Part shown: piece by piece, positions 47,190 through 57,600 of the stretch
How positions within the stretch are numbered: the first letter of the stretch is position 1
How the letters are laid out: each line of letters opens with the position of its first letter
Origin: Gerris lacustris
Lineage: Eukaryota > Arthropoda > Insecta > Hemiptera > Gerridae
DNA length: 64,000 nucleotides
Assembly (NCBI GenBank): GCA_951217055.1
Contig: OX578280.1
Coordinates: 34,415,128 to 34,479,127 of the forward strand
Direction of reading: 5' to 3'
Position numbers and translations under genes: made by a program
Notes under the pieces: model-generated
Database searches by the model: none
What the model was told of the DNA's origin: nothing
What the model saw: only the letters and a program-made list of their open reading frames with translations

Positions 47190-50100
47190 TTAGCATATGT
47201 GATGATTTAAAATGCCAAGCGAATCTAAAATAATTGATTCGGCTATTCTTGTTAGTTCCTTTTTATCTATACCTATCTCATCGAAGAAATCGCTGGTAAA
47301 CTTAGGTATAGTGCCTCTTGAACCAAACCAAAGTCCTTTAACATGAAAATCTCTTAGACCGTGCTTCTCCAAAAACTTTTCTCGGTAATAATTAAGACAT
47401 TTGTCATAAATTCCCTTCTTTTCAAGATGGACCTTTTCTCCTTGCTGTAGATCGTTGCTTTCATATCTAACCGTAGGGTCTATCACCAAAGCGTCCTTGC
47501 TATTTTCTTTAAAAGCAACAATGTCAGCATACCTAGTAGAACCATTAGAATCAATGCTATAGACCTCTTCATAGCAATTATACCCCTTTTGCTTCATTAA
47601 ATCAATGATCTTGTGCTTGACGTTATGGTGACGGCGAGTAACGAGGAGCATGTTATTTGGACAATTACCAAGCACATGTGCTGGTGTTTCAGTCTCTCTG
47701 CTGCATCTGCGGCAGAGGGGTCCTAACTCTCCTGTAGACTGGGCGCCACTTGTTGGTACACCACGAAGAGGGGCATAATTGATATTCAATTTTATAGCGT
47801 TGGTCCATTCAGATCCCGTAAGTATCTGTCTATTGCTTATAAATTCGTTGGATTTGGAGTTATCTTTAAAGTGACAGACACCTATACCTTGCCACTTACA
47901 CTTACACCATTCATCAAAAGCTTTTTCTCGAAGTGACTGTCGGATCTTTTTAGCAGTATACTTATCTCCGAGGTTTTGATAATTCAGACCGAGACGGTCT
48001 ACACATTCAGAGATTTCAACGTCATAGTCTAGTATACTTTGGAATTGACCATCATTTATGTTTTTTAACTTTTGAAGAATGCTGATATGCTGTAAGGGAG
48101 CTTCCCACAAACATCTTAATATACCGAGGCCTCTATACCTGCGTGGAGCATATAGCATAGCTGTTGATGAATTAGCAGGTAGACCTACTATGGCTTTAGT
48201 ACATCTCCTAATAATTACATCGACACCTTCAAGAAATGCAGGTCGAAGTTTTGTCAATGGTGCTGTTTGTAAAGGGTAGGTTAAGAGAGGAAAAATATAT
48301 TGATTTAAAATATTCAGCTTTTGGTCTGGTTTAAGTAAGTTAGATGCTACTAATTTATTCATATTGTCATTAAGCTTTACAACTGCATTCTCATTATATA
48401 CCATTTCTCCAGTAAAACTGCAACCTAAATATTTAATTACTTCGTCAGCATTATTAGACGTTATGAAACTATCATCTTCCAGAATTAACTTATTACTGTA
48501 GTGCTCACCTTTTGATATCAAAATACAAGAACTTTTCGAAGGATTTATTACCAAACCTATTTCTCTAAATCTACGACAAATGCTGTTAATTACTCTCACT
48601 GCTGCTATAGCACTAGACGCAGTAATAGCCTGGTCGTCGGCAAACCCTGATAGTAAAACATTTTCAAGTTCTTGATTTAAACTGTATCCATACTGATTGG
48701 TAAACTGAGGGTCACAAAATTCTCTGTATATATGATCAATTGCCAGATTAAAAAGCGTCGCTGACAAAGGTCCACCCTGAGGTACGCCTCTCTTAACAGA
48801 TATAAGACTTGTGTCATGATTCCCTGATCGAATTTTGATCTGGTTCTGGCACAATAAAGCATCTATACAGTTAATAAGATTTTCGGAAGCCCCTCTGGAT
48901 CTTAAAGACTTAATTATATGAAGGTGACCCACATTATCAAAAGCGCCTGTAACATCTAAAACAGCTACAGCAGCATATTTTTTATTTGTTTTAGCATCTT
49001 TTAATACCGCGTCAATCAGTCTAGAATTAACGTGACAGCCAGCTAAACCTTTCACAAAACCTCTTTGACATGAGTGGAAGGTGACTTGATGCCGAAGCTC
49101 GGCATCTAGAACTTTTTCTAAGAGACGTCGTAAAATTGAATACATTGTGATTGGTCGCCATGATGATATATCGTCACTTTTACCTTTACCTTTATAAATA
49201 AGAACAGTCCTTCCATTCCTTAATATCTCAGGTAGATAAGCATATTTGAGAAAGATTTCGATTATAGATTTGATAATATGTGCTACTTGAAGATGTTTAA
49301 TAGTTCTAATAAGGACTCGGTCGGGTCCTGGAGCTGTATCCAAAGAGGTTGACTTGATAGCTTTGTGAACACTCTTAACATCGATATTTAATATATTTTC
49401 TCGAATAACTGTTTGTTCATATTCTTGTCTACAGTTGTCATTAGATTGTTCAAACATATTTTTATAGTGTGACTCGGTTATTTTGATCGGGCACTGTTTT
49501 GGTTTATCAGCTGTCATAACACTCTGAACAACCTTTTTCCTCCTATTGTAGTAATAGTACTGGGCTACTTCATACTGATATTGCTCGCGACGTCTTTCTC
49601 GATCGGCCTTATTACTTCTTTGAGGATTTGATACTTTCCCTGCTCCTTTTCCTCCCTTGGTGGCTTTATTGTCCTTACGCAGTTTGTAATATCTTAGAGA
49701 AGGGTGTTTAGGGCCGGGTATGTTGATATTAGCTTCACGTAAAAAATTCACGAAGTCTTTAGTAGCTTGATCGAAAATTTCGGGTTTAAAACTCTTTTTG
49801 GAGTGTAAGATGTTTTTAAACGATTTATCCCACTTATCGATATCATCTTCTGTACTAGAGTTAATTGGTTTTTCAGAGTGTTTACTTGTCTTTAGAATAC
49901 TATTTAGCTTAGCAGTATTCGCTTCTACTGGGTGTTTTTTAACAATGTGGGTTTTAAGTCCACGCTCGTTTTTAAAAGACAAGCCACAGATCTGGCAAAC
50001 TGATGTCAAGTCCTTGTTAGGAATAGTATCGGATTTTGAGGTAGAACAACTGGGCGGTGTATTATTATTTACAACTTTATTTGCAATATCATTATTATTA

Positions 50101-50474
50101 GAGCATGAGCTAGGTCCGGGTTGATTATTAAAATATCTACATTCAGCATTACTTGGAAGAGGATGTTGAATTGCACGAGTAGTGGATACGGGGTCATTGT
50201 ATTTAAAAGTTAAAGTGCTGATATCTACAGTTTTTCCTTTAATGGAGCCGTCGCTATCAACCCATTCAACATCTGCTATACTATTACTATTTTGCTGAGC
50301 TGGGTGATTATTGATATTATGTGAAATATTAGTAATAATGGCATCCTGCTTTTGGCCGCTTTTTCGAGATATCACCACTTTTTGACCAACAAAAGGTTTC
50401 TTACCACTATACGATACCTTTGGTGGACTCTCCACAACCACATCAGCCAACTGTTCGGTATACTCGCACTCCAC
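47190..50474 (-). CDS. R2-like retrotransposon protein: zinc finger, RT, restriction-like endonuclease
   Basis: Site-specific-type non-LTR retrotransposon protein, 1094 codons open. Residues about 25-95 (GKKPFVGQKVVISR to VEWVDSDGSIKGKTVDIS) resemble the kinesin-13 N-terminal domain. One C2H2 finger (CQICGLSF...H..H) lies near 160. RT occupies about 390-680, with LDVTGAFDN, KRGVPQGGPLSATLF and catalytic FADD near 611. A CCHC cluster (CRRC...H...C) lies near 919, and the restriction-like endonuclease RYADIVAF...VIDPTVRYE near 980-1003. This order is typical of the R2/NeSL superfamily (established). The open frame begins at a GTG right after an in-frame TAA, with no ATG until about residue 318. 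The flanks are not 28S rDNA as far as I can see. The exact clade needs a tree. Confidence 0.88.
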   Translation of the reverse strand: MECEYTEQLADVVVESPPKVSYSGKKPFVGQKVVISRKSGQKQDAIITNISHNINNHPAQQNSNSIADVEWVDSDGSIKGKTVDISTLTFKYNDPVSTTRAIQHPLPSNAECRYFNNQPGPSSCSNNNDIANKVVNNNTPPSCSTSKSDTIPNKDLTSVCQICGLSFKNERGLKTHIVKKHPVEANTAKLNSILKTSKHSEKPINSSTEDDIDKWDKSFKNILHSKKSFKPEIFDQATKDFVNFLREANINIPGPKHPSLRYYKLRKDNKATKGGKGAGKVSNPQRSNKADRERRREQYQYEVAQYYYYNRRKKVVQSVMTADKPKQCPIKITESHYKNMFEQSNDNCRQEYEQTVIRENILNIDVKSVHKAIKSTSLDTAPGPDRVLIRTIKHLQVAHIIKSIIEIFLKYAYLPEILRNGRTVLIYKGKGKSDDISSWRPITMYSILRRLLEKVLDAELRHQVTFHSCQRGFVKGLAGCHVNSRLIDAVLKDAKTNKKYAAVAVLDVTGAFDNVGHLHIIKSLRSRGASENLINCIDALLCQNQIKIRSGNHDTSLISVKRGVPQGGPLSATLFNLAIDHIYREFCDPQFTNQYGYSLNQELENVLLSGFADDQAITASSAIAAVRVINSICRRFREIGLVINPSKSSCILISKGEHYSNKLILEDDSFITSNNADEVIKYLGCSFTGEMVYNENAVVKLNDNMNKLVASNLLKPDQKLNILNQYIFPLLTYPLQTAPLTKLRPAFLEGVDVIIRRCTKAIVGLPANSSTAMLYAPRRYRGLGILRCLWEAPLQHISILQKLKNINDGQFQSILDYDVEISECVDRLGLNYQNLGDKYTAKKIRQSLREKAFDEWCKCKWQGIGVCHFKDNSKSNEFISNRQILTGSEWTNAIKLNINYAPLRGVPTSGAQSTGELGPLCRRCSRETETPAHVLGNCPNNMLLVTRRHHNVKHKIIDLMKQKGYNCYEEVYSIDSNGSTRYADIVAFKENSKDALVIDPTVRYESNDLQQGEKVHLEKKGIYDKCLNYYREKFLEKHGLRDFHVKGLWFGSRGTIPKFTSDFFDEIGIDKKELTRIAESIILDSLGILNHHIC

Positions 50475-50579
50475 TTAATTTTTATTAGTCTGTTCACTTT
50501 GATTAGAATTAGAATTTAACAGATCAGATTCCTCGAATTCCGGTATTAACACATCGTAATCGTTTCTTAAAGAGTACAT
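50475..50579 (-). pseudogene. In-frame 5' extension of the R2-like ORF, cut off by one stop
   Basis: An ATG at 50577-50579 opens 34 codons (MYSLRNDYDVLIPEFEES...) in exactly the same frame, ending in TAA at 50475-50477 immediately before the main open frame. The acidic, Asn/Ser-rich composition matches the following residues, so I infer the original start is here and codon 35 is a nonsense change (or sequencing error). Alternatively the protein starts without an ATG, as proposed for rDNA-resident R2. Confidence 0.6.
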
Positions 50580-50745
50580 CTAACACTATACATATTGCTT
50601 CACTATTTTTTAGACAAGAACCGTAAGAAATTAATTAATATTGTTCTTTTGAAAATAATTGGCTAAATTAAACTAAAGAATGCAACTATAGGAAAAATAA
50701 TATTAAACTGAACTATTGCAAACTACACTAAAAAACTATTCTCTA

Positions 50746-51233
50746 CAGTCTGACTCATGAAAGAAGACGTGCGTTGACAGCGCGGGAAATCAGATGACAC
50801 TCAGATTGGCCAACCTATGTGAGGGTAAAAATAAAGCCACTAGGTCTGTGGGTGAGGGTGGGGCAGTTAACTTGTTTGTAAACAAAAGAAGGTTATGTTC
50901 CTCTTACCAAATCGCGATCTTTTTAACTATTGTTGTCTATAGATTTTCACATATTATTACGAATATATTTCAATATTTCTTCTAAGAGTTCTTTTTTCTT
51001 CATCACGATGATAACTAAACAACAAGGAGAAGGAAAATGTAGGAGGGGTGGAGGTTACGAACCCTTTTTAAACGGTTATCCCAAGGGCCGCGCCCCTCCA
51101 CTAGAGATTTTTATTTTTACCTAGTTGGCTCAACCTATTGCCCGCCAAAATCTCGAGCTCTCATTGGCTCTCTCCCCAATGTGTCAAACTTTCCCGCGCT
51201 GTCAACGCACGTCTTCTTTCATAAGTCAGACTG
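50746..51233. mobile_element. TIR element F, copy 1 (TA duplication)
   Basis: CAGTCTGACTCATGAAAGAA...GACAGCGCGGGAAA at the left and its near-perfect complement at the right (about 45 bp), flanked by TA. A second copy, inverted internally, is at 63133-63457. It lies within 170 bp of the R2-like ORF start. No transposase; small open frames inside are not called. Confidence 0.88.
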
Positions 51234-51441
51234 TAAGCTACGATGTTAACACTACGAAGACTAAAACGTGACTCCAAAGGGATTATATTATTTAAATAGT
51301 TTACAAATCATCAAGAAGATATTTTTTTTATAAATCACACCTTACCATGCCTAAACCTTTACTAACATAATAATCACTAGTTCTTTAAAACGCTAAAATG
51401 AAATCTACTCGTGTATACGAAGTATAATAATTTCTAAATTA

Positions 51442-51763
51442 CAGTAGAACCTCGATTAACCGTCAGGCACGGGACCAGAGCCTTGACGGATAATCAAAAA
51501 TACATTTAAGCGAGAAGGGGGGAAATTCTTAATTTATTAAAAAACGAAATGTTATTTTATAAAAAAATAAATGTCTATTTTAATAAATAATGAATTTACA
51601 TATTTTTTTGTTGGAAAAAGTCCGTTAATTTTTTTTTGTTTAAACATACTCGTGCTTTTTTGGCTGCCGTGTCTCGAAAGTTGGGTGCGCACGCGAGGCA
51701 CGTGGCCTGACAGTTAAGCTAGAAAGACGGTCAATCGGGAGACGGATAATCGAGGTTCTACTG
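51442..51763. mobile_element. pogo/Tigger-like MITE
   Basis: CAGTAGAACCTCGATTAACC at the left and GGATAATCGAGGTTCTACTG at the right, flanked by TA. The CAGTAGAACCTCGATTATCCG terminus is the recognised pogo/Tigger (Tc1/mariner superfamily) signature. 322 bp, non-coding. Confidence 0.9.
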
Positions 51764-52039
51764 TACATTGATATCTGCCAAAAGAGATTTTATAACATTT
51801 TATCCCTTAAGGGGAACATAGGGACAAAGACAGAAGAAAGGGGAATCGAGTCCAGACCGATCTCCCAAAGTTAGGAAGTTAATAATTGAGAAAGGGCAGG
51901 TATTTGGATGTAAGCATAATATGTACATAGTTCCAATTTCAACCGGCACTTTTATAGAAAAGGGCCCCCCACTTTTTTTATCTAATATTCCTTCTGACAA
52001 CCGAATACTTACATTTTTTATTTAAAAGTGTGATATTCC

Positions 52040-52455
52040 TTTGTCCCAAAGCATATTGGACTGAATATCCCTTTGTCTTAATATAGTAGGTAGTTTGACT
52101 AAGGGATATAAACTCTTCCGTAGAAAAAACAACAATGGGGGCCCTTTTCTATAAGAGTACCTTTCAACCCAGGGATATGAAAAGACTCGAGGGGATACAG
52201 AAGGAAATACCGCTGCTTTTTCCGGAAAGTTAAACATTTAAGAAATTTTTATCAGTAGTCGGAATTAATTGGTAATTAGGATATTTGCAAATATATTATC
52301 AAAGGGGAGGGGGTATAGAAATATATGGGGGGGATAGAATCTAGATATTCTCGATTAGTAAAATAATTTAAATGTTTCTTGAAGGTAGTTTATAAACCCA
52401 TCAAAATAAAAATAATCCATTCCGTAGCGAAGCCAGGGTATCCAGTTAGTTTTTA
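52040..52455 (+). repeat. Dispersed repeat family A, copy 1
   Basis: Shares ordered phrases with 57240-57600: TTTTTCCGGAAAGTTAA, GAATTAATTGGTAATTA, GGGGAGGGGGTATAGA, TAGATATTC, TTCTTGA.GGTAGTTT.TAAACC, then CGTAGCGAAGCCAGGGTATC. The GC-rich tail with a small hairpin and a CAGTTAGT end is suggestive of a Helitron 3' terminus, but this is not established. Confidence 0.55.
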
Positions 52456-52938
52456 ATATAACAAGCTAACGCTTTTTTTTCAATGTCAACAGGCTGCTTG
52501 CTTAATAATGGTGCTCACTATCAATAATATTTGGTACTTTATTCATCCACGAAAAAAGTTGACTGAATTAGAAGAAATATCAGAAAATCTGCCAAAATTT
52601 ATAGTACAACTTACAAAAGGCTGAACTTCTCACCATCCATTTTCTCACCATATATGTAACGGAAAGATTTATTTATTTTGCACTAAGAATCTCTAGTCCC
52701 TTTGGAGATTTATTACGGCCGAAAATAACACTGTTAGGCTAGGAACACATGTATCAGATGGATTAACCCGATATCGGGCCGGTGTCGGGTCTGCACCCTG
52801 CCACACGTGGACGATTTCTTTCCGACCCAATCGAATTCAGTCAGTGTAATTTCTGCGATTGGCCATATCTGAACGTTGTATATAAATTTATATTATAATC
52901 CTATATTTATAATGAATCGTAAAAAAAAATCATAATAA

Positions 52939-53190
52939 TATGGACGGCTTCTGTACCGGTGGAATAGCCGCCATCGTAAGAACAAGAGGCATATATATTG
53001 GGGCCACCCAATCATTCAAAATAGGCTTCTTGCTGGGGCATTTTATGTTTTATTCAACGAACTACAAGAGCATGAAGATAAATTCTTCAACCATGTACTA
53101 CACTACCAATGCTATCTTTATCTTCATCACAAATGTCCTCAAATGTGGGATGAAGCTCGGCCATACTTCTTTCCACGCATTTTTTGTTAA
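52939..53190 (+). pseudogene. Harbinger (HARBI1-like) transposase N-terminal remnant
   Basis: Plus frame starting after a TAA at 52936. It reads IYWGHPIIQNRLLAGAFYVL then NELQEHEDKFFNHV, matching the conserved Harbinger N-terminal pattern (W.HP....R...G.F..L..EL....KFFN, from family knowledge). There is no ATG at its head and no catalytic DDE region. After about 53100 the frame is the antisense of the MADF remnant and probably meaningless. Confidence 0.65.
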
Positions 53191-53289
53191 TATTTTATTT
53201 GTATATGTTTCTAGAGTTTTGTCCCACAGAATAGGGCAAGATTCTATAGCAGTTATTAATAGTCCACTATCTACTTCATCTCCTGCCAT
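53098..53289 (-). pseudogene. MADF-domain protein N-terminal remnant of a Harbinger element
   Basis: 63 codons on the minus strand: LLITAIESCPILWDKTLETY then NAWKEVWPSF. This is the first two thirds of a MADF DNA-binding domain (LI.AV...P.LWD.....Y.....K..AW.E., established). Harbinger elements use such a protein as the partner of the transposase. It starts at ATG 53289 and is cut short by the internal deletion. Confidence 0.8.
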
Positions 53290-53624
53290 TGCTAATATAG
53301 TAGAAAAATAAAATTAGGCGAAATTATTATAAAGAAAATTAATAAAACAATAAGATTTTATCAATTCAATTGTCACCGGACGACTGTCGGCCCGACTCAT
53401 GTGGCACCTTCCGTACACTTCCATTCCCCACCACAGTCTATCCGATATCGGATAGTCGTTGTGGGAATAGCTGACAGCCACCCGACACCGAGCTGTCAGC
53501 CGTATACCGGGTAAGTCCACCCGGCACATGTGAATAGCTCCATACAAACCAATGCAACACCACACCTTCCATCCGACACCGGCTCGATATCGGGCTAATC
53601 CATCCAATACGTGTGTTCCAAGCC

Positions 53625-55515
53625 TTAATGGCTTTAACGACAATATTCGAGGGTTATTATTCTAAGGCTAATCACCTTCCTTTTTATTCCCCCTTAATGA
53701 TCTAATTTTGCAAAAGTAGTTGACATTTGGGCACCGGGACCTGAACCACGGGCCTCCTATTAATCCGTTACAGGCGCTCTTGCAGTTAATGATAATTATA
53801 ATTTGATTTAAAGTAAAATTTAATCTTTCCGTAGTATTAATACTACCTAAAAAATTTGAATTTATAATTGATTGTACTAGATACGGTTCAGGTACTAATT
53901 GAGCACTATATAATTATAAGCGTTAGTTCTCGGTCTAGTACTATTGCCGTGAATATTTTAAATATCCCTTGTTGTAATAAAAATCTTGATTAACTATCCC
54001 TGTGTTGTAATAATTATTTAGACAAAGGTAATATATAGGAAAGTTTATATACCTTTGTCTTACTAAATAAATGTAGAAATTATTTTTCTTCATTCATCTC
54101 GGGCAACAACGAAAAACGATTATCATAGAATGGCAGTTTATTATAGATTTGAAATAATATTGCATAATGGCTATTGACTGATCTATTTAATCTACAATGA
54201 TTAGGTGCACAACATTTATTGTATTACAATTACTATTTATTTTAATTTTGTATTAAAATAAAAATGTGTACATAAGTTCATACTTTTTTGCCAACAAACT
54301 ACACCATAAGTTTACTTTTATGACAAATGACAAAATATTAAAATCAAATGTAACCTCAGAAATGCACAAATGCAAAGTGTAGTATAAGAGCTTCGCATCG
54401 CTCAGCTCAATAAAAGCCGCTAAAAAAGGCTGAACGTATTGAACTTTTTAAAAATAAATGGATTAATTAAATATTGCAAAAAAAAAATTAAGTAATAGAA
54501 ATAAAATAAAAATTTAATTTAATAAATTAAATTGAAAAATTAATTAATTAATTAATTTGTTAAAATGTTTTTGTGGTAGAGAGTCTATGTGCCAAGTTTC
54601 AGCTCGATTGGACGACTGGAATAGGGTAAACTAGCCGGGACGTGTAAGAGCGGGCCCAGGAAGGGTGTCCATGACCGAAATATGTGTTATAAAATATATG
54701 TGTTATAAAAATAAGTTATAAAAATATAACTTATCCAAAGGTTAGAAAAGAGACCAAATGCTACACAACAATAAGAGTCATAGTTCAATCTTTGCTCATG
54801 ACTCATGTAAGAAGATATATTTGTTAAGATATATTTGTGAAGATATATTTGTGAAGATATATTTGTGTGTGAGAGAAATGAACAAAACAGTTTTGAAAAT
54901 GGTTTTGGTATTCAAAACCCAATGGAAATGGCAATTTGAAAATGTTTTGAGTTCATGGCCACAACAACAAATTTTTGGTTTTGAATTGAAACTGTTTTGA
55001 AATATTAGCATGAAAACAGGTATTGAATTGAAAACAGAATTGAGACACACGCAGTAGGTATGCTAAGCAGAGATATGATAACCTGACTTAACTATAACTA
55101 TTCTGGGAGTCTATAGTTTTCAAAATTGTTGTGAAAACTCCATGGAAAAAAATTTGGATTTTCAGAACGGTTTGAAAAAACTCATGGAAACGTAGTTATT
55201 AGATTAGTCACTTCAGAAATCTACTTGATGTGGTCATATCAGTGTAAGTAAATCTGGCGAATAAGAGCCAATTGGGAAGGGGCTTAGAAAAGTAGGCAGG
55301 ACCTCACTCCATTGTACAGTGTTACAAAGAGATGAGATTTCTCAAAGAAAAACAAATGTTATCAACAAACAATATCAACAAATAATATCAAATCATGACA
55401 AGTATTTCTCAACTGAAACGTCTCCTTTGGTTCAAAGTAATATTTTAAAAGAATAATAAGAAATAAGTATAATATAATGCTAAAACAAAAAAAGATGTGT
55501 AAAAAGGAATCTTAC
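53625..55515. other. Intergenic, minor repeats only
   Basis: A tRNA-like trace is read on the minus strand at about 53715-53790 (AGAGCGCCTGTAACGG then GTGGTTCAGGTCCCGGTGCC), probably an old SINE head. A tandem AAGATATATTTGTGA (16 bp x 4) lies at about 54811-54868. A TTAATTAATTAATTAATT run is near 54540. No gene called. Confidence 0.5.
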
Positions 55516-55694
55516 CTATCGAAGAGTTCATTGTAAACGTAAGGTTCTTGCTCAATTTGTCGTTTGTAGTTATCTTCGTCTACACGTTGGTGTAACACAT
55601 TACCACACGAAATAATTAAAATGTTTATCAACAAAGCTAAAATAAAATTAATTCCCCGTTTATTATGCTGTCTAAGAAATCGTATGGTAGTGTC
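55516..55694 (-). CDS. Orphan candidate exon, 59 codons with one membrane segment
   Basis: On the minus strand an acceptor (GTTTGCCTTAG) precedes, and a strong donor (AG/GTAAGA) follows, a 179-bp open stretch. It reads RFLRQHNKRGINFILALLIN then VDEDNYKRQIEQEPYVYNEL: a basic stretch, one hydrophobic helix (about residues 15-31), then a charged stem. It could be the N-terminal part of a type II membrane protein. It ends in phase 2. Joining it directly to the exon at 34857 would give an immediate stop, so it is not the upstream coding exon of the 425-aa gene. The phase would fit 21896, but another gene lies between. Function unknown. Confidence 0.4.
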
Positions 55695-57239
55695 CTAAGG
55701 CAAACATTTACTGAAATTGTTACAAACAAAATTTAGTTCTTAAATCTAACCAATATAACAAGTAATATGATTAAAATTAACTAAATTTTAGTTCATTCTC
55801 TTTTGTCTAGAAGCACTTAACAATCCGTAACTTTTCAGAAATAAATAGTTTCCATTTAGCATATATAATTATTAAAAGTTTAAATATCAAGAATAAAATT
55901 GCGAAAAAGAAAACTTTAGTTAGATATATTAAACCTAGACTTTAGCACTCAGATTATGTAAACCCAGGAAGTAATACGGAGCTGAATTTCACGAAATCGG
56001 ACTTTGACAATTAGTAATAAACAAAGAGACTTTTAAAATGAAAAATAAATCACAGCCATATATTATTATAAATAACAATTTATTCCAAGTAAGGCTCCTC
56101 AAATTACTTGATAAACTATTACTAAACAACTACAACTGGGAGTGAAGCAACCTGTGATAGGGTGACACACAGCAGCTGTAAAAGCAGTGTAACCAATTGG
56201 GAATTTTACTATATTTAAATAAAGATTTAATAGTTAAGATAAATATATATATAATATAAATATATTATAATGTACTTGATAAGTTATTGTTAAACAAATA
56301 GGAATATTAATTTTAAAAATTTTTGTAAATTCGGATTATTGTATTATAAATTATAATATTATATTATGGTAAAAATTAAAATGATTTATATTATTATATT
56401 TATATACATATTATATATTTATTTCGAGGTCGGCATTGACCACAATAAATTACTCAAATATAAGAATCCATTATTTTGAACTCTTTAGGGATTAAACAAC
56501 CATATTTATTATTTATGGATATAATATCCATCTTTGAGATTTAGTAGGTATTCTGTTTATTATTTAGTATTCTGTATTCAGAGATTTACTGTTAATTACT
56601 TGTTTTAAGTGAATCATTAAATTGTTTGCTTATTAAAATCATGTGATATTTGTTAAGTTATATTATTTACTTTTTACTATTATTGGAAAATTCATATTGT
56701 ACGCACCAGGCCGAGGCCGAGATTTAAAGCAACCTCTAACCCCCTCCACCACCCTTTAGGAAATTTCTCTGGCACGTGCAATATGAGTTAGCTATTTTTA
56801 TTTTATTTAATTCGTAATAATTGTCATTTTACTGATTGATTAGTACGCTGTGTGCTGTGTTTGACCAACTCATTGTACCTACAATGAGCAGCCCCAACTT
56901 TTTTTTTTTTTGAAAAAATATATCATTGTTTCTCTCTATATTATTATCTATATTTTAGTCTATTTGTAGGAGTTAATCTCTGGAGCTATAGATCCGTTCT
57001 GAAAATTCTTTCACTAATAGAAATAGAAAGCTACTCTTTTCCCGAGTGTCACAGGCTTTTTTTTTTTTTTTTTTTAATTATTATTATTGATAATTGTATG
57101 TTTTTAAGAGGCCATCGCTGAAACTACTGATCCGATTGTAAAAAATTCAGCCCAGACTGATATTTTGAAGTTAAGAGTACATGGGATAAGGCTTTTCTTA
57201 TAAGGTTTTATATAAGGCTTTTCTTAAAAGGTTTATACG
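55695..57239. other. Intergenic AT-rich DNA
   Basis: No gene recognised. The phrases GGAGCTATAGATCCGTTCTG (about 56975) and CTGAAACTACTGATCCGATT (about 57118) belong to common dispersed repeats, perhaps the 5' part of the family A copy that follows. Confidence 0.5.
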
Positions 57240-57600
57240 TCAGCATGTATATTATTAAAAAATTATTTCCACCCAAGGATTCGATAGGACACCGGGGAGA
57301 AAGGAGGGGGGGAGGGGCACTGAATGAAAATATACCTCTTCTTTTTCCAGAAAGTTAATTTTTAAACCTGTTTCTCCAGTAGACGGAGTCAATTACTAAT
57401 TAAGAGATTTTTCCATATTTATATCTAAAAGGAGGGGATAGTTACAATATGGGGGGAGAGAAGCAGGAAACTGGGGCATCTAGATGTTCAAAATAAAAAT
57501 AACTTCAAAGATTCTTGACGGAAGTAGGTAGTTTTTTAAACCATCAAATTGATAAAATAACACTCCGAAGCGGAGCATGGGCATCCAGCTATAGTAGTAT
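57240..57600 (+). repeat. Dispersed repeat family A, copy 2
   Basis: Ordered similarity to 52140-52455, ending in CCGAAGCGGAGCATGGGCAT CCAGCTA. It contains no ORF. Family B begins immediately after, in the opposite orientation. Confidence 0.55.

Larger units (their letters stand above)
52737..53624. mobile_element. PIF/Harbinger deletion derivative (888 bp)
   Basis: Inverted repeats of about 55 bp starting GGCTAGGAACACATGTATCA and ending TACGTGTGTTCCAAGCC, with TTA on both sides (52734-52736 and 53625-53627). Inside, the N-terminal part of a Harbinger transposase on the plus strand faces the N-terminal part of a MADF protein on the minus strand. These are the two proteins Harbinger elements encode (established). 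Most of both genes is missing, so it cannot move on its own. Confidence 0.88.

Noticed and set aside
52430..52460. Helitron 3' terminus
   Set aside because: A hairpin-like GC tail and CAGTTAGT are suggestive, but the canonical CTRR end is not clean and no 5' TC end was found.
53715..53790. tRNA gene on the minus strand
   Set aside because: Boxes are only approximate and the acceptor stem does not pair; more likely an old SINE head.
34857..55516. Joining the 55.5-kb exon to exon 1 of the 425-aa gene
   Set aside because: The junction would create an immediate stop (AGA TAA).
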